A stretch of DNA of 64,000 bases from Chloroflexota bacterium. GTDB lineage: Bacteria; Chloroflexota; Dehalococcoidia; Bin125. The notes beneath the pieces were generated by a model, which worked only from the letters and a program-made list of their open reading frames with translations, ran no database searches and was not told where the DNA came from. The stretch lies in NCBI GenBank assembly GCA_028875225.1, contig JAPPFB010000005.1, forward strand, positions 1-64,000, given 5' to 3'. Shown here piece after piece: positions 34,509 to 43,172 of the stretch. Every line of letters starts with the position of its first letter. Within the stretch, counting starts at the first letter, position 1. The position numbers were made by a program, and so were the translations under genes.

Positions 34509-36439
34509 AACTCCGTCTCGAACTTCCGCGTGGTTCGCACGTCAACGAACCAGCGGTTGCGCTTCCGCTCCTGGAATCGATTGCTCATCAGGGCCACCGC
34601 CGTCGGTTCGCCGGCCAGGGTCAGGCGGTCGTGAAGGAATATCGTTGTATCGCCCGACGCGACCGAGGAATCGCCGTCACGCATCACGACGAGCACGCGC
34701 ACGTCCCCTTCAAAATCGATCTCACTCAGGGTCTGACCGTCAAACTCCCGGTTGAGGACCTCGACCTCCACGAGTCCGGATTCGGGGTCGCTGCGCGCTG
34801 CGTGCAGGCCCGGGCGGAGCACCGCCTCTTCGAGCGCCAGCGCGGTGACGTCGGAGAGCGAGTAGGCTTCGATGTTCATGTGCTCGAGCTGAGAGTCCGG
34901 ATCGGAGGTCCAGGTGACCACCCGGAGCGTGGGGTGAATGCGCCGCATCGACCTCGCGTAGTCAACCACCTGGTCTGGATGGTCGAAGTCGACCAGAACC
35001 GCGACCTCCGTTTGCAGGAGCCGCACACTGATCAGGGTCAGGGAATCGAGCGGATCTCCAACCACGCCCTCGACGCCAACCGCGCCCCATTTCGCGGGAG
35101 CGTCGGGATCGCGGTCGAGGACAATGACTCGCCGGCCTCCGGCCATGAGTCGTTCGACCAGCGTTCTGGCCAGATCGCCGCCGCCCACGATCAGCGTGTG
35201 CCCATCTTCCTGTTCCGGCGCGCGCCCGGCGATGGTCGAGAACATGAGCGGAGCCAACACCGTGGTCAACAGGGCCATGAGCAACAGCGCGCCGTGCAAT
35301 CCGTCGTCGATCAGACCGAGGTCGGCCGCGATCGCTCCGGCGGCGAGGACCAGCGACAGGTTGGCGCTGAGCAGCGAGCCGCCCGCCAGCCCCGGACGAA
35401 TCCCCCAGGCGGGAACCAGTCCGAGCAATGATGGGACCATCTTTGCTCCAAACGCCACCAACAGCAGGGCCGGGACAAGGATCAGCGATTCGGCGGAGTC
35501 GAAGACCGCGCCGAGGTCGAGCGTCGCGCCGGCGTGAATGAAGAAGATCGGCACGAAGAAGCCGTAGCCCAACGCGTCCAGCTTGCCCCGCAGCGAAGAC
35601 CCGTGGCGCGGAGAGACGACGGTCACCGCCAGTCCGGCAACGAACGCGCCGAGGACCATTTCCGTACCGGCAACCTGGGACAGCGCGACAAAGATGACCA
35701 GCAAAGCCAGCGAGGCGCGAATCTTCAGCTGCGACGATGTCTGAGCCAGCTCATGCATGGTTCGGGGGATGATGGGGAATCTGCCGCTGCCATACCGCGA
35801 GAGCCAGACCAGGATCACGAGGGCTGAGGGAACCGCAAGAATCAGCGCGATCTTCCAGCTGATGCCTTCCCGCTCCAGCGCCGCCACCACGCCAACGCCA
35901 AGGATCGCCACGAATTCGAGCAGAAATCCTCCAACCAGCAATGCTTGCCCCATCCTGCCGAGATCGGGGCGGTCCTTGAGCACCGGCACAATCACGCCGA
36001 CCGCGGTCGCGATCAGGATGAAGAGCAGCATCGGAATCTGCGCCGTGCTGATCAGCCCGACCGTGCTCATCAGTCGCAGTCCGACGAACGTCGCGACCAC
36101 GACAAGCACCAGGAGCACGGTGCCGGAGATCAGCGGGTGCCGCAAAGCGACGCCGGGAATGTACCAGCGCCGGCCCGGGGACTGTCCGAGCAAGCTGAGG
36201 TTGATTTCGAGACCTGAGAGGAACATCAGGTAGGCGAAGCCGAACAGGCCGAGGAAGGTCAGCCACTCATTGTGGTGCGTGATGATGCCGAGGACCGGCT
36301 CGCCGAAGAGGATCCCGACCAGTACCTCGCCAACCACGGCCGGTACGAGGCCGCCGGTCAGTCGCCAGGCGACGAACGGCACCAGGACCGCCAGCACGCT
36401 GACCAGGAGCAGGGGAGTGAAGTCCAGTGTCTCTTCCAC
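34505..36439 (-). CDS. CPA2-family cation/proton antiporter with TrkA-N and TrkA-C domains
   Basis: A 644-aa KefB/KefC-like protein. Residues 1 to ~405 contain about 12 transmembrane segments of the Na+/H+ exchanger fold. Residues ~415-540 are a TrkA-N Rossmann domain (TLIVGGGDLARTLVERL) that binds NAD(H), and the C-terminal ~80 residues resemble TrkA-C (VEVLNREFDGQTLSEI). It is likely a K+ or Na+/H+ antiporter gated by nucleotide. The 3' end overlaps the convergent CcdA-like gene by 4 bp. Confidence 0.9.
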   Translation of the reverse strand: MEETLDFTPLLLVSVLAVLVPFVAWRLTGGLVPAVVGEVLVGILFGEPVLGIITHHNEWLTFLGLFGFAYLMFLSGLEINLSLLGQSPGRRWYIPGVALRHPLISGTVLLVLVVVATFVGLRLMSTVGLISTAQIPMLLFILIATAVGVIVPVLKDRPDLGRMGQALLVGGFLLEFVAILGVGVVAALEREGISWKIALILAVPSALVILVWLSRYGSGRFPIIPRTMHELAQTSSQLKIRASLALLVIFVALSQVAGTEMVLGAFVAGLAVTVVSPRHGSSLRGKLDALGYGFFVPIFFIHAGATLDLGAVFDSAESLILVPALLLVAFGAKMVPSLLGLVPAWGIRPGLAGGSLLSANLSLVLAAGAIAADLGLIDDGLHGALLLMALLTTVLAPLMFSTIAGRAPEQEDGHTLIVGGGDLARTLVERLMAGGRRVIVLDRDPDAPAKWGAVGVEGVVGDPLDSLTLISVRLLQTEVAVLVDFDHPDQVVDYARSMRRIHPTLRVVTWTSDPDSQLEHMNIEAYSLSDVTALALEEAVLRPGLHAARSDPESGLVEVEVLNREFDGQTLSEIDFEGDVRVLVVMRDGDSSVASGDTTIFLHDRLTLAGEPTAVALMSNRFQERKRNRWFVDVRTTRKFETEF

Positions 36440-36465
36440 TGTTCACTCCTTGTACCAGATACGCG

Positions 36466-37260
36466 CTATTGGTACCGATTGAGAAACTCTATTGCGATCC
36501 TATTGAAATCGTCACACGCGCTGATGTTCACGGCGTGGGTTGCGGAGACACGCTCCACACGGAAATTGCCGGCGTGCTCCTCGACCCATTGGCGCGCCGC
36601 GGTGAACGCCTCTTCACGGTCGCCCGCGACCAGCAGCGTCTCGACCGGATTGGTTGGCAGCCGATGGCGAAGCGGCGTATGCGGCGAGGTGTACATCATG
36701 GTTCGGGCGATGCCTGTGGCGTTGCTGAGCAACATGGCGTCGTCGAAGCTGGCCCGCTGGGCATCGCTGAAGGCCCGCGCTCGGCGCGGATTGAGCGGAT
36801 GACGCATGACGGCGTCGATCCCGCCGTCAATCATCTGTTGCGCGCGTTCCCGTGCGGAGGCGGGGTTGCGAATGCGGTCGAGCTCGCCAAAGGCCGAGTG
36901 GGAATTGGTCACGACGTGGGCGATCACTTCGTCCGGGCGCGACATGGCATAGTTGAGCGTCAGCGCCGCTCCCAGGGATTGGCCCACCACGAACCATCGG
37001 TCGGCGTCAACCAGTTCGCGCAGCGCGCTGAACCGGTCGACATAGCGGTCGGGATGGTAGGCGGCTTCATCCTCGGGAGACGGCGACGCGCCGTGCCCGA
37101 GCAGATCGACCGTGATGCTCCTGAATCCGGCCTCGTGGAACGCGGGCAGGTTGAGCAGCCAGTGCGCGTGGCAGGTGAGAATTCCATGGACGAAGAGCAC
37201 CGGCCGACCATCGACCGGCCCATCAATGACGTAGTTGAGGTCGATTTCGGGCGGCGTCAC
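36466..37260 (-). CDS. Alpha/beta hydrolase
   Basis: A 264-aa cytoplasmic alpha/beta hydrolase: oxyanion region FVHGILTCHAHW, nucleophile elbow VGQSLGAA, and SATHAVN near the C-terminus supplying the catalytic His. GTG start 37260. It lies between the di-iron gene pair and the antiporter on the same strand. Substrate unknown; C-C hydrolase or esterase activity is possible. Confidence 0.85.
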   Translation of the reverse strand: MTPPEIDLNYVIDGPVDGRPVLFVHGILTCHAHWLLNLPAFHEAGFRSITVDLLGHGASPSPEDEAAYHPDRYVDRFSALRELVDADRWFVVGQSLGAALTLNYAMSRPDEVIAHVVTNSHSAFGELDRIRNPASARERAQQMIDGGIDAVMRHPLNPRRARAFSDAQRASFDDAMLLSNATGIARTMMYTSPHTPLRHRLPTNPVETLLVAGDREEAFTAARQWVEEHAGNFRVERVSATHAVNISACDDFNRIAIEFLNRYQ

Positions 37261-37309
37261 GACAACATCGTCAGGCCATGCACCGTGCGGAGCCGCGGCG
37301 ACAGTTCAG

Positions 37310-38584
37310 CTAGTTCCGATCGGTCGCGGTCGTGCCGGCGGCAGCGCCTTCAGTCAGCGCCTCGGGATTAAGCGCCTTGAGCAGCGGATCCTGGGTCACC
37401 AGCCCAAGGATGCTGGCCGTTTGACCGATGCGATCGAATCCGTGCTCGTGCAGGCGATGCAGGTAGTCGTGGTACTGCTTCTCGCGCAGCTTGCGCAGCG
37501 ATTCGACGCCGGCGTCCAGCCGCTCGACGCCGTCGGCGTAGAGCACGGCCAGTGCTTCACGCTCGAGCGGCGACTGGGCCAGTTCGGAGGAGAGTCCGCC
37601 CTCGGCCTTGATGAAGAAGATCGGCAGTTCGAGTTCGGCGCGCTCGGCGTAGCGGTTGTACCACTCAAGGTGCTTGAGGCCGTACTCGAGGTGCCGCTTG
37701 CTGTCTTCGGCCAGGCGAGCGAAGAGGTCGCGGTCAAAGTCGGAACGGGCCCAGTCGGTCGCGCACTCGAACGTGGTCAGCTCGTAGGACTTGTAAACCA
37801 CGTCGAGCGCGATGATCATGTCGGTGAACGTCAGCGCGTTGTACCAGCTCTCTGAGACATCCGAGAGCGGAGCCTTGCCGACGATGCCCTGGCCATGCAG
37901 CGCCCGCTTGCGCAGCGCCTCGACCTTGCGACCGGCGTCGTAGACCTGGGTCGCCAGGAAGAGCTTGACCTCGTGGAAGCCGTAGGAGATTTCCTCCAGC
38001 CACTTGGAGATGATCTTCTGCTCGGCGATGCCATAGGTGGAGTAGACGGCGCACAGCTGACCGGTCGCGCGCTCGACTTCGGGTGACAGTTCCTCGCGGT
38101 TCTCCCAGTCCAGGTCGGTCGCGGGAATCCAGCGGTCGCGAATCGCGTCTTCGTAGAGATCGGCAACGCCGTCGGCCCAGACCTCGGTGCGGTCGTAGAT
38201 CGCATACCCGGCGGGCATGTACATGCCGGGCACGGGTCGCGTCCCGCGGGGGAGGTCGTTGCGGTAGTTCCAGACGTCGGGCACGTGCCCGTAGGAACCG
38301 ATATCAACGTCGCTGAGACGCATCCCGTCCGCCGACGGCGTCGGCTTGAGTCCGGTCTCTCCGCCGTCCTCAAACATGATGAACTGCGCACCCGCGGAGG
38401 GATGATCCGGGTTCGACTCCATGAAGTCCAGCCACTTGGCGATCCGGTCTGGCTCGATCGACACGTTGAGGATGTTGTCGATTTGCTTGCCGGAGGCGGT
38501 GGACTGTTCGGCGCGTTCAATCAGTTCGGTGGACCAACCGCGCACCTGCGCGCGCATTTTCTGGGCGGGAGAGAGTGCCGGCAT
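37310..38584 (-). CDS. Ferritin-like protein, apparently lacking di-iron ligands (partner subunit)
   Basis: A 424-aa homologue of the neighbouring di-iron protein, sharing the WADGVADLYEDAIRDRWIPA block and FLATQV..DAGRKVEALRKR. Aligned to that protein, the first ExxH motif is changed (Glu161 to Ala217, His164 to Lys220) and the second has lost its Glu (Glu237 to Ser295) while keeping His298. It therefore probably cannot hold a di-iron centre and may act as a structural or docking subunit, as beta subunits do in bacterial multicomponent monooxygenases. ATG 38584 (MPALSPAQ) has AAAGGA upstream; the longer ORF translates the phased repeat array. Confidence 0.72.
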   Translation of the reverse strand: MPALSPAQKMRAQVRGWSTELIERAEQSTASGKQIDNILNVSIEPDRIAKWLDFMESNPDHPSAGAQFIMFEDGGETGLKPTPSADGMRLSDVDIGSYGHVPDVWNYRNDLPRGTRPVPGMYMPAGYAIYDRTEVWADGVADLYEDAIRDRWIPATDLDWENREELSPEVERATGQLCAVYSTYGIAEQKIISKWLEEISYGFHEVKLFLATQVYDAGRKVEALRKRALHGQGIVGKAPLSDVSESWYNALTFTDMIIALDVVYKSYELTTFECATDWARSDFDRDLFARLAEDSKRHLEYGLKHLEWYNRYAERAELELPIFFIKAEGGLSSELAQSPLEREALAVLYADGVERLDAGVESLRKLREKQYHDYLHRLHEHGFDRIGQTASILGLVTQDPLLKALNPEALTEGAAAGTTATDRN

Positions 38585-38623
38585 GAATTTCCAGTCCTTT
38601 GCGGGCGATCCGTGCGGATTCTT

Positions 38624-38700
38624 GCTCGAACCTGTTCGGTCTTGTTCGGTTTTGTGCGGCTGTTGTTCGAACCGGTTCGGTGTCGTGAGGACTGGTTCGA
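38624..38700 (-). repeat. 10-bp phased CCGAAC repeats between the two di-iron genes
   Basis: On the + strand GTTCGG-type hexamers begin at 38624, 38634, 38644, 38654, 38665, 38675 and 38695, i.e. CCGAAC on the coding strand at 10-bp spacing with one 11-bp step. Three are exact, the others differ at one or two bases. It matches in unit, phase and orientation the array upstream of sucD and ends ~40 bp before the start codon of the downstream gene. Confidence 0.7.
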
Positions 38701-38713
38701 TTGTGTGCGAGCC

Positions 38714-38759
38714 GCCCCCCTCTGCCTTTGGCATCTCCCCCCGCTTCGCGGGGGGAGAT
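38714..38759 (-). repeat. Two-hairpin repeat, class I copy B
   Basis: Read on the - strand: ATCTCCCCCCGC-GAA-GCGGGGGGAGAT (12-bp stem), then GCC-AAA-GGC, then a G-rich tail. Nearly identical to 6950-6994 apart from loop bases. It lies 8 bp after the catalytic di-iron gene and may attenuate read-through into the second gene. Confidence 0.75.
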
Positions 38760-38766
38760 GGGAAGG

Positions 38767-39801
38767 CTAGACCGTGATCAGTTCGCGCATGTCGGGCGAC
38801 ATGCGGTCGAGCCGGTCGCCGAGGCCGACCACCTGGAGGCGGTGGTAGTACTCGTTGATCTGCTTCTTGCGCATCAGCATGACGAGGTTGTAGCCCTCGT
38901 CGAGGTACTCGATGCCGCCGCCGGCGAGCACGGCCAGGGCCTCGCCGGTGATCGGGTTGGTGGTCAGGCCGGCCTGGGTGTTCTGCACGGTCTCGTTGAT
39001 GTCGAGGTAGTGGTGCAGTTCTTCCTTGCGCCAGGGCTGCGTCTCGACGGTGTACTTGGTGTGCGTGACGCCGAAGGCGAGGTGACGCGACTCGTCCTGG
39101 GCGGAGAGTCGGAACATGCGCTTCTCAGCCTCGTTCTGACCGATGAGTTCGCCCATGCGGAAGAGCGACTGGACGAGACCCTCGGCGAAGAGGTGGAGGA
39201 TCGCGGTCATCTCGGTGAAGTCGTCGATGGCAAGCAGGCCAACCGCGCCGAGGCCTGCCGGCGACATGCCGCCGCCGTTGACCAGGACACGCTTGCGGAA
39301 GACATCGAGGTGTCGGGCTTCGTCCATCAACTGGGTGCCGAGGAAGAGCTGGGACTCGAAGAAGTCGGGGTGGACCGACTCGAGGAAGCGGCCGGGCACA
39401 TCGCCGGCGATGAACTCGACCTGAGTCAGGAACGTGCACAGGGTGCACATCGCCTTCTCGATGTCGTCGGGCTGGTCGCCGATCGTGTCCCAGGGGATGT
39501 CGCGGGCCGAGGACCACTGGCGCTGGAGGGCCTCTTCGTAGAGCAACATGGCCGACTCGGACCAGACATCGCCCTTGTCACGGTACTGGCGGGCGTGGGC
39601 GTTGGAGCGCGGGTCGGCCTCGATGCCGCGCGGCGCAAACGAGCGCCAGTCGGCCTGGTCTACGCCTTCGACACCAGCCATTCGCTGGTTAATCGACTGC
39701 AGAGTGACACCCTTGCGGCCGGTCTTGATGTCGAACTCGTCGTCGGTTTCGAGGTTCAGCCAGTCCAGGTTGAGCCCTGGATTCTCAATCGCCGTGACCA
39801 T
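38767..39801 (-). CDS. Ferritin-like di-iron oxygenase (catalytic subunit)
   Basis: A 344-aa helical protein with a complete four-helix di-iron set: Glu129 (QVEFIAG), Glu161-x-x-His164 (DEARH), Glu207 (FAEGL) and Glu237-x-x-His240 (DESRH). This matches the R2-like/ferritin-like oxidase superfamily. The segment MLLYEEALQRQWSSARDIPW is shared with its degenerate neighbour. It lacks features that would mark it as the ribonucleotide reductase R2 itself. A role as an O2-dependent hydroxylase or N-oxygenase is inferred, substrate unknown. No reductase or ferredoxin gene is adjacent. Confidence 0.8.
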   Translation of the reverse strand: MVTAIENPGLNLDWLNLETDDEFDIKTGRKGVTLQSINQRMAGVEGVDQADWRSFAPRGIEADPRSNAHARQYRDKGDVWSESAMLLYEEALQRQWSSARDIPWDTIGDQPDDIEKAMCTLCTFLTQVEFIAGDVPGRFLESVHPDFFESQLFLGTQLMDEARHLDVFRKRVLVNGGGMSPAGLGAVGLLAIDDFTEMTAILHLFAEGLVQSLFRMGELIGQNEAEKRMFRLSAQDESRHLAFGVTHTKYTVETQPWRKEELHHYLDINETVQNTQAGLTTNPITGEALAVLAGGGIEYLDEGYNLVMLMRKKQINEYYHRLQVVGLGDRLDRMSPDMRELITV

Positions 39802-39972
39802 GTTGACTTCCTGTCATGCGTCCATCCTCGTGAGTCACCTGCAGCGTATCAGGGGACAGATGATCGTTGGAATCTGCTTCGGCTCGCTGAAGCATTTCGA
39901 ACAAACGGCGAGGCCGCACTGACACTCTGTGACGTTCCCTGCGCCCAGCTGCGGACAGATTGCCGTGACCGG

Positions 39973-42171
39973 TTACTGCGCGCCAATCGGATCGAAGCTC
40001 GCCCTGAGAAAGTTGACCAGATCCCAACGCTCGTGGTCGGACAGTTGCGGCGACCACGCGGGCATCCCGGTGCCTCGGATGCCATCGGTGATCCAGGCGA
40101 ATAACACGCCGTCGGGGTGAAATGGCACGTGGACGGTGAAGTTGGCCGGCGGGGCCGGCAGCGAATCGGCCAGCGGCCCGTCGCCAGCGCCGGTCTCGCC
40201 GTGGCAGGAGGCGCAGTTGGCCGCGAACAGCACGGCGCCCTGTTCGACCGACTCTGCCGTCCGCTCGATGGGATTCTCCAACGTTCGGCCCGGCTCAACG
40301 TGCAGTCCGGTCAGCAAGACGACGGCCACGATCAGACCGAGGAGTCCGGCGACGAACGAAGCATCACCACCGCGTGGTCCCCAGCTGCGGCGAATGTGCG
40401 GTCGATTGAACCAGGCCAGACCGCCGAGCGTGAAGGCCCAGAGCGCCCCGACGCCGTTCCAGTCCATCTGGGTGAGGGGCAATCCCAGCGCGCCGCCGCT
40501 GTCGGTGGCGAAGGGAGACGCCTGATAACCCGATTCGACGTCGGTCCGAACGGCCATGAGCAAGTCGTCACCCGAAGCACGGCGCAACTCCATCTCGACC
40601 GTCCATTCGCCGGGCAGGCCGAAGTAGGCGCCTTCGAGCTGGAACTGACCGTCAGCAATCGGAGTGGTCGGCACGGTGACCGGTCCGACGCTGGGATCCT
40701 CGTAGCGGAAGCGCAACAGCAGCGCTTCCACGGGGTTCTCGTCGTCGCCGCGAATCGTTGCGGTCCAGGCGTTGAATCCGACCAGGTTGGGTGAGATCTC
40801 TAGCGAAACGACGATCTCCCCTCGAGCGACCGTCTCGACGACCGTATTGTCCTTCTGCTCGATCTCGGGTTGCGCGCTGGCCGGGGAGGGCAGCTGGGTG
40901 AGGATCGCGGACGCCGTGATGACGGCCAAGCCCAGCGCCGCCTCGATCCGCATCATGCGGCCGAAGCGGCGGACGAGCTGGTGATCGTGTCCGTCCGCCG
41001 CCACGTCGCGTGGCCGGAGGAAGAAGGCGTTGGCGCCGGCTGTTGCAAACAGGGCGACGAGGATCACCAACTTGACGATGAATGCGAGACCCCAGTCGGT
41101 TTCGACGATGCCGTTGACGTTCGGGATCTGCACCAGCGCGGAGAGCAATCCGGCCGCGACGAGGATGGGTACTGAGACGGCCGCCGCGATCGAGAATCGC
41201 CGCACCGATTCGATTCTCGCCTCGGTCCGCACTCGAATCGTGAGGATCAGGCTGATCAATCCGCCAATCCACAGCGCCACAGCCACCAGGTGCAGGGCGT
41301 CGAACAACGTTCCCCAGATCCAGCCGGAACCGATCGCGGCGCCGTGCGAAATCGCGGCGGTCGACGCCAACCAGGCAACGGCAAGCAGGGCGAGAACGGA
41401 AAGAGCCAACCGATCCGAAACGAACATGGGCCTGAGCAGTCGCACGCTGACCAAGAGTCCGGCGACGATCAGGGCGTACCAGCGTTGCTGCAGCCAGAGG
41501 CCGTTGCGGGTATCGAACAGGACGTCGCCGAGGAAGCCGATATCGCCCAGCCGCAATGCGCCGGCGATGGACTCGTAACCGGTTGCGGCGATGCCGACGA
41601 CCACCGTCCCTGCGATCAACGGCGTGAGCATCGTGATCGGTGACGGCCGGAGCAGGCATGAGATGAAGACGGCGCCGACGAACAGGACCAGCGCAGCCAA
41701 TCCGACGGCCTTGACCGCGGCGTCGGCGGACACGGGCGGACCGGGCCGGTCGAGGTCGATCTCGAACGCGCTGCCGGCAGGCGCCGATCCGTCGGGGTTC
41801 AGGACGGAGAACACGTACGAGCCGGTCCAGGTGTGCCCGTCTACCTCGGAGAGCGTCTCCCAGGCGACCGTGTAGACGCCGGGCTCCAGCTTGAGTGTGC
41901 GGACGCTCATCTGCGTCGGAACGGCGTCGGAGAACTCGGTCTCGCCGATGTCTCGGCGTTGTCCGGCGCTATCGAGGACCTGGACCGAGCTGTGGCTGCG
42001 CTGCAACTGCTCGGTCATGAACAGCGTGATCGTGGTTGGCGACTCGCGCAGCGAAGCGTTGATCGGCGGGTCGGCGCGCGCGAGCAGCGCGTGCGCGCTT
42101 GCCTCATCGGGCCAGAGGGCGACTCCGATGAGAGCCGCGAGGGCCAGCAACCCCGCGAGTATCCGTCTCAT
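39973..42171 (-). CDS. CopC-CopD-YtkA-cytochrome c fusion protein
   Basis: A 732-aa membrane protein. A signal peptide leads to a CopC domain whose mature N-terminus would be HALLARADPP (His1 is the Cu(II) ligand in CopC). Then come about eight CopD-type transmembrane helices, a YtkA/FixH-like beta domain (about residues 460-560), another helix or two, and a C-terminal class I cytochrome c domain with CASCHG and a distal Met in GTGMPAW. It should bind copper outside, move it through the membrane and sense or pass electrons. ATG 42171 overlaps the upstream stop (ATGA). Last gene of the copper operon. Confidence 0.88.
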   Translation of the reverse strand: MRRILAGLLALAALIGVALWPDEASAHALLARADPPINASLRESPTTITLFMTEQLQRSHSSVQVLDSAGQRRDIGETEFSDAVPTQMSVRTLKLEPGVYTVAWETLSEVDGHTWTGSYVFSVLNPDGSAPAGSAFEIDLDRPGPPVSADAAVKAVGLAALVLFVGAVFISCLLRPSPITMLTPLIAGTVVVGIAATGYESIAGALRLGDIGFLGDVLFDTRNGLWLQQRWYALIVAGLLVSVRLLRPMFVSDRLALSVLALLAVAWLASTAAISHGAAIGSGWIWGTLFDALHLVAVALWIGGLISLILTIRVRTEARIESVRRFSIAAAVSVPILVAAGLLSALVQIPNVNGIVETDWGLAFIVKLVILVALFATAGANAFFLRPRDVAADGHDHQLVRRFGRMMRIEAALGLAVITASAILTQLPSPASAQPEIEQKDNTVVETVARGEIVVSLEISPNLVGFNAWTATIRGDDENPVEALLLRFRYEDPSVGPVTVPTTPIADGQFQLEGAYFGLPGEWTVEMELRRASGDDLLMAVRTDVESGYQASPFATDSGGALGLPLTQMDWNGVGALWAFTLGGLAWFNRPHIRRSWGPRGGDASFVAGLLGLIVAVVLLTGLHVEPGRTLENPIERTAESVEQGAVLFAANCASCHGETGAGDGPLADSLPAPPANFTVHVPFHPDGVLFAWITDGIRGTGMPAWSPQLSDHERWDLVNFLRASFDPIGAQ

Positions 42172-43172
42172 TGCGAGGAGTCCGCGATGTCGTAGACCGA
42201 GTTTCGGACATCCTCCCACTCGGATTCGCTGACGCTGCCGATCCAGTCCAGGCTGCCGTGGAACTCGCCCGGTGCGATCGCAAAGGGCGGATCGGAGGGC
42301 GGATTGGCGACCAGATAGACGCCGAACGCGCCGAAGATCAGCACGTGACGGCCGTCGTCGGAGACCGCGAAGTCTGGCTGGTCTTCGCCAATCGCAGCCA
42401 GCTGGATCAGCTCGCCGGTTGTCAGGCTGAAGCTCCAGATGTCTTCAGGTCCGTTCAACCCGAGCGCGCGGCCGGACGCCTGGGGCAGGAACTGCCCAGC
42501 CGCGAAGACCACGGAGTCGCCATCGGCGGAGAACCGGGGAATGCGGAAGGGTCGTGGTTCCCATTTTCGTTCTGGATCGAGAACCTGTTCTGTATCGTCA
42601 TCCAAATCGCGGATCACGAGGTGAGGATCACCGCCATACGGTTCGTTGACGAACACGATGCGTGAACCGTCGGGCGAGATATCGGCGTCACGGGCATCCT
42701 CTCGCAGGACCTCGACCTCGCGCCGATCGAGGTGCAGACGAACGACGCGGATCATCAGTGATCCCGGTTCGTGGGTGAACATCAGAGATTCGCCGTCGGC
42801 CGTCCAGCGAGGGGTCCAGACGAACTCGGCTTGACGGGAGTGCTGGACCAGGATCTGTTGCCTGGGGTCGTCGATGTTGGCGATGGCCAGGTCGGTGCCG
42901 ATCGTGGCGTCGTCGGACTGGGTGAGCTGGAAGACGATGTAGGCCACCTGCGTGCCATCAGGTGAAATCGCCGGCTGCAGGAGTTGCTGGTCCTGCTCGG
43001 CTGCGAGCAGGAGCCGGGCGCCGTTCTCGTCCTGGATCCAAAGGTCGACGCCTGAGGTGAACACGAATGTGCCGGGCGCGGGGATCCGGCGCTCGGCCGG
43101 CTCAATCGCTCCTCCGCAGCCGACGACCAGGACGGCCAACGTTACGGCAGCCAGCGCGATGACCGTTCGCAT
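42168..43172 (-). CDS. TolB-like beta-propeller lipoprotein
   Basis: A 334-aa protein with a lipoprotein signal (LAVLVVGC) and at least four blades of WD40/TolB type, each with a PDG or ADG turn (AISPDGTQVAYI, RWTADGESLMF, ISPDGSRIVFV, RFSADGDSVVF). Extracytoplasmic and membrane-anchored. It starts 1 nt into the CopC stop (TGATG) and overlaps the CopCD fusion by 4 bp, so all are co-translated. Its role in copper handling is not known. Confidence 0.85.
   Translation of the reverse strand: MRTVIALAAVTLAVLVVGCGGAIEPAERRIPAPGTFVFTSGVDLWIQDENGARLLLAAEQDQQLLQPAISPDGTQVAYIVFQLTQSDDATIGTDLAIANIDDPRQQILVQHSRQAEFVWTPRWTADGESLMFTHEPGSLMIRVVRLHLDRREVEVLREDARDADISPDGSRIVFVNEPYGGDPHLVIRDLDDDTEQVLDPERKWEPRPFRIPRFSADGDSVVFAAGQFLPQASGRALGLNGPEDIWSFSLTTGELIQLAAIGEDQPDFAVSDDGRHVLIFGAFGVYLVANPPSDPPFAIAPGEFHGSLDWIGSVSESEWEDVRNSVYDIADSSQ

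Noticed and set aside
38767-39801. Class I ribonucleotide reductase beta subunit
   Set aside because: Has ferritin-like ligands but no R1 gene nearby and lacks the RNR C-terminal tail and radical-tyrosine context I would expect.
38701-40104. 467-aa + strand ORF
   Set aside because: Antisense shadow of the di-iron gene, produced by GC-rich codon bias; Val/Leu/Glu-rich with no motif.
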